From: Perkinsus olseni
Taxonomy: Eukaryota; Perkinsozoa; Perkinsida; Perkinsidae
NCBI GenBank assembly: GCA_013115135.1
Contig: JABANP010000032.1
Location: 177,526-241,525, forward strand
Direction: 5' to 3'
Length of the DNA stretch: 64,000 nucleotides
The position numbers and the translations under genes were made by a program. Within the stretch, counting starts at the first letter, position 1. Every line of letters starts with the position of its first letter. This document shows positions 58,744 through 64,000 of the stretch, one piece after another. A model generated the notes under the pieces. It searched no databases, had not been told where the DNA came from, and saw only the letters and a list, made by a program, of their open reading frames with translations.

Positions 58744-60732
58744 TTAGTCTACCTCCTCAACAGTGGGACCGGAGCCACTTCCACCAGTAGGGGCGGAACC
58801 AGAACCAGGAGCCGCACCACCAGGGGCTGCACCACCAGGAGCAGCGCCTGGAGCGGCACCACTCTGACCAGCAGCACCCTGGTATACCTTCATCATGATG
58901 GGATTAACAACAGCCTCAACCTCCTTCTGCTTCGCCTCGAACTCTTCCTTCTCACCGAGTTGATTCCTATCCAACCATGATAAGGCGTCATCAACAGCCT
59001 TCTCAATGGCAGACTTGTCGTCACTCGAGAGCTTGTCCTTGAACTTCTCATCCATCAGAGTGTTCTTGATGCTGAAGCAGTAGTTCTCGAGGGCATTCTT
59101 AGCATCAACCTTCTCCTTGTTGGCCTCATCCTCAGCCTTGTACTTCTCAGCTTCATTAACCATACGGTCAATATCGGCTTGAGATAGACGACCCTTCTCG
59201 TTGGTGATGGTGATCTTGTTGCTCTTGCCGGTGGACTTATCCTGAGCACTCACGTTGAGAATACCGTTGGCATCGATATCGAAGGTGACTTCGATCTGGG
59301 GTACACCACGAGGAGCCGGAGGGATACCCTCGAGCTGGAACTTGCCCAAGAGATTGTTATCCTTGGTCATGGCACGCTCACCCTCGAAGACTTGAATCAA
59401 CACACCGGGCTGATTGTCAGCGTAGGTTGTGAAGGTCTGAGTCTTCTTGGTCGGAATGGTAGTGTTACGCTCAATCAACTTGGTCATCACACCACCAGCA
59501 GTCTCGAGACCGAGGGATAAAGGCGTCACATCCAACAACAAGAGATCCTTGACTTGACTCGACCCTTCACCAGTAAGAATAGCAGCCTGGACAGCAGCAC
59601 CGTAGGCAACTGCCTCATCGGGGTTGATAGACTTGGCTGGCTCCTTACCATTGAAGAACTCCTTGATCATAGACTGAACCTTGGGAATACGAGTAGAGCC
59701 ACCAACAAGGACGACCTCGTTGACACTCTTCTTGTCAATACCGGAATCCTTAAGGACCTTCTCAACAGGGCCCATGGTGTTACGGAAGTAGTCCATATTG
59801 AGCTCCTCGAAACGAGCACGAGAGAGAGTACAACTGTAGTCAATACCCTCATAAAGAGAATCAATCTCGATGGTAGCCTGGGTAGACGACGAGAGAGTCC
59901 TCTTAGCGCGCTCGCACTGCGTACGGAGACGACGCATGGCCCTCTGGTTGCCCTCGATGCTGTGACCACGGTTCTTACGCTTGAAGTCCTGCATGCAGAA
60001 GTCGAGAATACGATTATCGAAATCTTCACCACCCAAGTGAGTATCACCAGCAGTGGCCTTGACCTCGAAGATACCATCCTCAATGGTCAAGAGGGAGACA
60101 TCGAAGGTTCCGCCACCAAGATCGTAGATGAGGACGTTCTTCTCACCCTCACCCTTCTTATCGAGACCGTAGGCGATAGCAGCGGCGGTGGGCTCGTTGA
60201 TGATACGAAGAACATTGAGACCAGCAATAGAACCAGCATCCTTAGTAGCCTGTCGCTGAGAATCATTGAAGTAGGCTGGCACGGTGACAACAGCATCGGA
60301 CACCTTGCCACCAAGGAAGGCCTCTGCGGTCTCCTTCATCTTCATCAATACCATAGAGGATATTTCCTCAGCATGGAATTGCTTAGCCTCACCCTTGTAA
60401 TGGACCTCGATGATCGGCTTGTCATCAGAACCTCTAATGACCTTGAAGGGCCACATCTTCATATCGTGCTGGACCACCGGATCGTCGAACTTACGACCAA
60501 TCAGTCGCTTGGCGTCGAAGACGGTGTTCTCGGGGTTCCTAGCTACTTGGTTCTTGGCAGCATCACCGACCAAACGTTCAGTATCAGTAAAGGCCACGTA
60601 AGAAGGGGTAGTCCGGTTACCCTGATCGTTGGCGATAATCTCAACGGCATCGTTCTTCCAGACACCAACACAGGAGTATGTTGTACCAAGATCGATACCA
60701 ATAGCGGGTACTTTGTTGTTAGAGGAGGACAT
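58744..60732 (-). CDS. HSP70: Cytosolic HSP70, copy 1 (662 aa)
   Basis: An intronless ATP-dependent chaperone. ATPase landmarks: [59 protein letters not shown]. The substrate-binding domain is intact ([40 protein letters not shown]). The C-terminus is a GAAPGG-type repeat followed by [12 protein letters not shown] marks the cytosolic/nuclear form that binds TPR co-chaperones. Length is normal (about 640-660). It is tandem with a second copy about 1 kb upstream. The linker has two more GGAAPG-type units than copy 2. The first codons ([14 protein letters not shown]) define the start, preceded by an AT-rich leader. Confidence 0.98.
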   Translation of the reverse strand: MSSSNNKVPAIGIDLGTTYSCVGVWKNDAVEIIANDQGNRTTPSYVAFTDTERLVGDAAKNQVARNPENTVFDAKRLIGRKFDDPVVQHDMKMWPFKVIRGSDDKPIIEVHYKGEAKQFHAEEISSMVLMKMKETAEAFLGGKVSDAVVTVPAYFNDSQRQATKDAGSIAGLNVLRIINEPTAAAIAYGLDKKGEGEKNVLIYDLGGGTFDVSLLTIEDGIFEVKATAGDTHLGGEDFDNRILDFCMQDFKRKNRGHSIEGNQRAMRRLRTQCERAKRTLSSSTQATIEIDSLYEGIDYSCTLSRARFEELNMDYFRNTMGPVEKVLKDSGIDKKSVNEVVLVGGSTRIPKVQSMIKEFFNGKEPAKSINPDEAVAYGAAVQAAILTGEGSSQVKDLLLLDVTPLSLGLETAGGVMTKLIERNTTIPTKKTQTFTTYADNQPGVLIQVFEGERAMTKDNNLLGKFQLEGIPPAPRGVPQIEVTFDIDANGILNVSAQDKSTGKSNKITITNEKGRLSQADIDRMVNEAEKYKAEDEANKEKVDAKNALENYCFSIKNTLMDEKFKDKLSSDDKSAIEKAVDDALSWLDRNQLGEKEEFEAKQKEVEAVVNPIMMKVYQGAAGQSGAAPGAAPGGAAPGGAAPGSGSAPTGGSGSGPTVEEVD

Positions 60733-61488
60733 AGTGTTTTAAAATATGAATTGAGTATATTAAGTAACTTGACAGAGAACTTATTGATGGAATGGTATCA
60801 TCGTTTTAGCGTACAACAACGCTTAACTGTCTCTGTGTGTTGGCGTCCCCTTTTGTGAGATCACCGGCGATTCGCCGGCGGCGAAGCCGTGGGCTCCGGC
60901 AGGCGGGCTAGGAAATACAGTAGTTCGACTCGACGCTCGAGGCCTAATGATCTCGGAGGACTTTCGGTGCTGTGAGTGGTCGGTCGAAGGAGGTAGGTTT
61001 TGTCCACGAATCGCCAGAAGGTTCAACCGCGTGCGTCGGAATAGATGAAGTTGCCTCGTCCAGGGTGCTCCCAACAGTCCCATGAGTAGTGCTGACTTCA
61101 ACGTTCGTTTCCCTATGATTTTTCAGAGCCGTTGGGGTACTCCTCCCACCGGAAACCATTCTATGGGAGACGACCGAGGAGGCTACACGCCGTCGCTATA
61201 TTCGAACCAGAAACGCGATGTCTTCTACTGGACTGCTTATGCGCAGCGGTTGTATTGGAAGGTGTTCAGTAAACCGATCGTGAAGCTCTAGGTCGATTAT
61301 GGCACTATTCTTATCATGTACGAATCAACCCCAGCACCCACCCTAAGGTTCACGATCGTTGGTTGAGTGAACAACCGAGCTGATGCGCTGCGCGACGAAA
61401 TTCAAGGGTCCACAAGACAAAGCCTCTTTCACCCATAACTTGCGACAACTCAAGAGGGTCCAGTTACCCACTATCATTAAAATGGGTT

Positions 61489-61527
61489 GATGCGCTGCAC
61501 GACGAGAATCTCCTCGTGCAGCGCATC
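61489..61527. repeat. Near-perfect 18-bp palindrome
   Basis: Left arm GATGCGCTGCACGACGAG (61489-61506), loop AAT, right arm CTCCTCGTGCAGCGCATC (61510-61527), with one mismatch. A third partial arm (GATGCGCTGCGCGACGA) lies at about 61382. It sits between two copies of the HSP70 3'-flank block. Confidence 0.7.
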
Positions 61528-61665
61528 ATCACACGATCCCAAAATCGTCACGAGATCCAAGAGCCTACAAAGACAAAGCCTCTTTCACCCTAACTCGTAA
61601 CAACTCAAGAAGCTCCAATTACGCAGTATCATTAAAATGGGTGTCTACTGTGTATATTGTCTGTT

Positions 61666-61693
61666 GCCACTAGAAGGCATTGCCTTCAGTGGC
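61666..61693 (-). other. Conserved 3'-flank hairpin of HSP70 copy 2
   Basis: Identical 28-nt hairpin and similar distance from the stop codon as in copy 1, within a longer conserved 3' flank. Confidence 0.6.
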
Positions 61694-61751
61694 TGCTGAG
61701 ATTGAACAATCAATATAGGGTATGTATCTAACACTTGACACTGATAAAGTC

Positions 61752-63698
61752 TTAGTCTACCTCCTCAACAGTGGGACCGGAGCCGTTACCACCAGTAGGA
61801 GCGGAACCAGAACCAGGAGCCGCACCACCCTGACCAGCAGCACCCTGGTATACCTTCATCATGATGGGGTTAACAACAGCCTCAACCTCCTTCTGCTTCG
61901 CCTCGAACTCTTCCTTCTCACCGAGTTGATTCCTATCCAACCATGATAAGGCGTCATCAACAGCCTTCTCAATGGCAGACTTGTCATCACTCGAGAGCTT
62001 GTCCTTGAACTTCTCATCCATCAGAGTGTTCTTGATGCTGAAGCAGTAGTTCTCGAGGGCATTCTTAGCATCAACTTTCTCCTTGTTGGCCTCATCCTCA
62101 GCCTTGTACTTCTCAGCTTCATTAACCATACGGTCAATATCGGCTTGGGATAGACGACCCTTCTCGTTGGTGATGGTGATCTTGTTGCTCTTGCCAGTGG
62201 ACTTATCCTGAGCACTCACGTTGAGAATACCGTTGGCATCGATATCGAAGGTGACTTCGATCTGGGGTACACCACGAGGAGCCGGAGGGATACCCTCGAG
62301 CTGGAACTTGCCCAAGAGATTGTTATCCTTGGTCATGGCACGCTCACCCTCGAAGACTTGAATCAACACACCGGGCTGATTGTCAGCGTAGGTTGTGAAG
62401 GTCTGAGTCTTCTTGGTCGGAATGGTAGTGTTACGCTCAATCAACTTGGTCATCACACCACCAGCAGTCTCGAGACCGAGGGATAAAGGCGTCACATCCA
62501 ACAACAAGAGATCCTTGACTTGACTGGACCCTTCACCAGTAAGAATAGCAGCCTGGACAGCAGCACCGTAGGCAACTGCCTCATCGGGGTTGATAGACTT
62601 GGCTGGCTCCTTGCCATTGAAGAACTCCTTGATCATAGACTGAACCTTGGGAATACGAGTAGAGCCACCAACAAGGACGACTTCGTTAACACTCTTCTTG
62701 TCAATACCGGAATCCTTAAGGACCTTCTCAACAGGGCCCATGGTGTTACGGAAGTAGTCCATATTGAGCTCCTCGAAACGAGCACGAGAGAGAGTACAAC
62801 TGTAGTCAATACCCTCATAGAGAGAATCAATCTCGATAGTAGCCTGGGTAGACGACGAGAGAGTCCTCTTAGCGCGCTCGCACTGTGTACGGAGACGACG
62901 CATGGCCCTCTGGTTGCCCTCGATGCTGTGACCACGGTTCTTACGCTTGAAGTCCTGCATGCAGAAGTCGAGAATACGATTATCGAAATCTTCACCACCC
63001 AAGTGAGTATCACCAGCAGTGGCCTTGACCTCGAAGATACCATCCTCAATGGTCAAGAGGGAGACATCGAAGGTTCCGCCACCAAGATCGTAGATGAGGA
63101 CGTTCTTCTCACCCTCACCCTTCTTATCAAGACCGTAGGCGATAGCAGCGGCGGTGGGCTCGTTGATGATACGAAGAACATTGAGACCAGCAATAGAACC
63201 AGCATCCTTAGTAGCCTGTCGCTGAGAATCGTTGAAGTAGGCTGGCACGGTGACAACAGCGTCGGACACCTTGCCACCAAGGAAGGCCTCTGCGGTCTCC
63301 TTCATCTTCATCAATACCATAGAGGATATTTCCTCTGCGTGGAACTGCTTAACCTCACCCTTATAATGGACCTCAATTATCGGCTTGTCGTCAGAACCTC
63401 CAAGGACCTTGAAGGGCCACAGCTTCATATCGCGCTGGACCACCGGATCGTCGAACTTACGACCAATCAGTCGCTTGGCATCGAAGACGGTGTTCTCAGG
63501 GTTTCTAGCTACTTGGTTCTTGGCAGCTTCACCAACGAAACGTTCAGTATCAGTAAAGGCCACGTAAGAAGGAGTAGTCCGGTTACCCTGATCGTTGGCG
63601 ATAATCTCAACGGCATCGTTCTTCCAGACACCAACACAGGAGTATGTTGTACCAAGATCGATACCAATAGCGGGTGCTTTGTTGTTAGAGGAGGGCAT
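61752..63698 (-). CDS. HSP70: Cytosolic HSP70, copy 2 (648 aa)
   Basis: Tandem paralogue of 58744-60732, differing at few residues (for example [14 protein letters not shown] at the start; [10 protein letters not shown] for [24 protein letters not shown] for [14 protein letters not shown]). It has a shorter Gly/Ala/Pro linker before [18 protein letters not shown]. All ATPase and substrate-binding landmarks are intact, and there is no intron. Much of the downstream two thirds is identical even at the DNA level between copies, while the first roughly 300 nt and the promoters differ more. That pattern is expected from gene conversion. Confidence 0.98.
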   Translation of the reverse strand: MPSSNNKAPAIGIDLGTTYSCVGVWKNDAVEIIANDQGNRTTPSYVAFTDTERFVGEAAKNQVARNPENTVFDAKRLIGRKFDDPVVQRDMKLWPFKVLGGSDDKPIIEVHYKGEVKQFHAEEISSMVLMKMKETAEAFLGGKVSDAVVTVPAYFNDSQRQATKDAGSIAGLNVLRIINEPTAAAIAYGLDKKGEGEKNVLIYDLGGGTFDVSLLTIEDGIFEVKATAGDTHLGGEDFDNRILDFCMQDFKRKNRGHSIEGNQRAMRRLRTQCERAKRTLSSSTQATIEIDSLYEGIDYSCTLSRARFEELNMDYFRNTMGPVEKVLKDSGIDKKSVNEVVLVGGSTRIPKVQSMIKEFFNGKEPAKSINPDEAVAYGAAVQAAILTGEGSSQVKDLLLLDVTPLSLGLETAGGVMTKLIERNTTIPTKKTQTFTTYADNQPGVLIQVFEGERAMTKDNNLLGKFQLEGIPPAPRGVPQIEVTFDIDANGILNVSAQDKSTGKSNKITITNEKGRLSQADIDRMVNEAEKYKAEDEANKEKVDAKNALENYCFSIKNTLMDEKFKDKLSSDDKSAIEKAVDDALSWLDRNQLGEKEEFEAKQKEVEAVVNPIMMKVYQGAAGQGGAAPGSGSAPTGGNGSGPTVEEVD

Positions 63699-64000
63699 AG
63701 TGTTTTAAAATACGAGTATATCAAATAGCTCGACAAAAACATATTGATGGAATATTATCATCGTTGTGTATGTCACATCCCCTTTTGTGGATTGTATTTC
63801 CCCACCCTCCAACGGTTATGCATCGGAAGGTAGTCAACGAGCGAAATAAAAGAGCCAATGAGCAGCGGGGGACTACAGCAGGATTTAGCCTCATCCTACA
63901 ACTACGTGCACTATACCTCAGCAATAGTCTGGCTATTCGAGGCGGGGGTCAAAGAGTTGTAAAACCGGACTTGAGGGGAGTTGATCGATAATGAGATCCT
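63699..64000. other. Upstream region of HSP70 copy 2
   Basis: Contains the promoter blocks shared with copy 1 (TATTGATGGAAT, CCCCTTTTGTG). No further gene before the window ends. Confidence 0.5.

Larger units (their letters stand above)
60733..61751. other. Intergenic between tandem HSP70 genes
   Basis: Holds the copy-1 promoter (60733-about 60860) and the copy-2 3' flank. Both HSP70 promoters share TATTGATGGAAT..TATCATCG, 50-60 nt before the ATG, and CCCCTTTTGTG farther up. The latter contains CCCCT, a stress-response-element-like core. A block of about 75 nt containing CAGTATCATTAAAATGGGT-type sequence occurs at 61415-61489 and again at 61567-61643. Confidence 0.5.

Noticed and set aside
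59554..60858. 434-codon open frame antisense to HSP70 copy 1 (and 402 codons antisense to copy 2 at 62520-63728)
   Set aside because: Long antisense frames across HSP70 are a known by-product of its biased codon use. The protein sequence matches no family and mirrors the sense codons.

Overview
The window is nuclear DNA of a eukaryotic microbe. Many genes are split by very short GT-AG introns (about 31-51 nt, often phase 0), there is a nuclear tRNA-Pro(UGG), and two intronless cytosolic HSP70 genes end in EEVD. Flagellar, mitochondrial (Oxa1) and SNARE genes are all present. Intron size, codon style, lineage-type secreted families and flagellar genes suggest an alveolate, most likely Perkinsus or a close relative. 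This is inference; no ribosomal gene is present to confirm it.

Layout. 1-10.9 kb is mostly gene-poor, with a doubtful Gly-rich minus-strand gene (2.6-4.0 kb), a coiled-coil fragment (5.8-6.7 kb) and a convincing Oxa1/YidC insertase (6.9-8.8 kb). 10.9-15.7 kb is a tandem array of four secreted-protein paralogues, only one of them uninterrupted. 16.5-22 kb holds a single-pass membrane protein, a DYRK-family pseudokinase and an unknown gene. 22.1-24.3 kb is a Cys-rich secreted protein. 25.3-29 kb is a divergent pair of POT/PTR transporters. 29.8-40 kb contains a duplicated 353-aa gene, a J-domain gene with two in-frame stops, an ankyrin gene, a PG-rich-repeat (STPGR) gene, a Qa-SNARE, and a segmental duplication and insertion whose breakpoint lies inside a tRNA gene. 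40-45.4 kb carries eIF6, a DCXR-like dehydrogenase and a CFAP410 homologue. 47.1-52.5 kb carries an FHA domain followed by a very long coiled coil. 52.7-54.5 kb holds two tandem membrane-anchored GNAT acetyltransferases. 54.5-58.3 kb is gene-poor, with a decayed LTR retrotransposon. 58.7-63.7 kb holds tandem HSP70 genes.

Themes. Local tandem duplication is pervasive (secreted family, POT pair, 353-aa gene, GNAT pair, HSP70 pair). Three flagellum-associated gene types (STPGR, CFAP410, FHA plus coiled coil) lie within 18 kb. Nine otherwise well-conserved coding regions are broken by a single extra base, always in the +1 direction and often at CCC or before a GAN codon. That is either a systematic assembly artefact or a translational feature, and it is the point most worth checking. 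Exon structures were read by eye from splice signals and family conservation, so boundaries are predictions.
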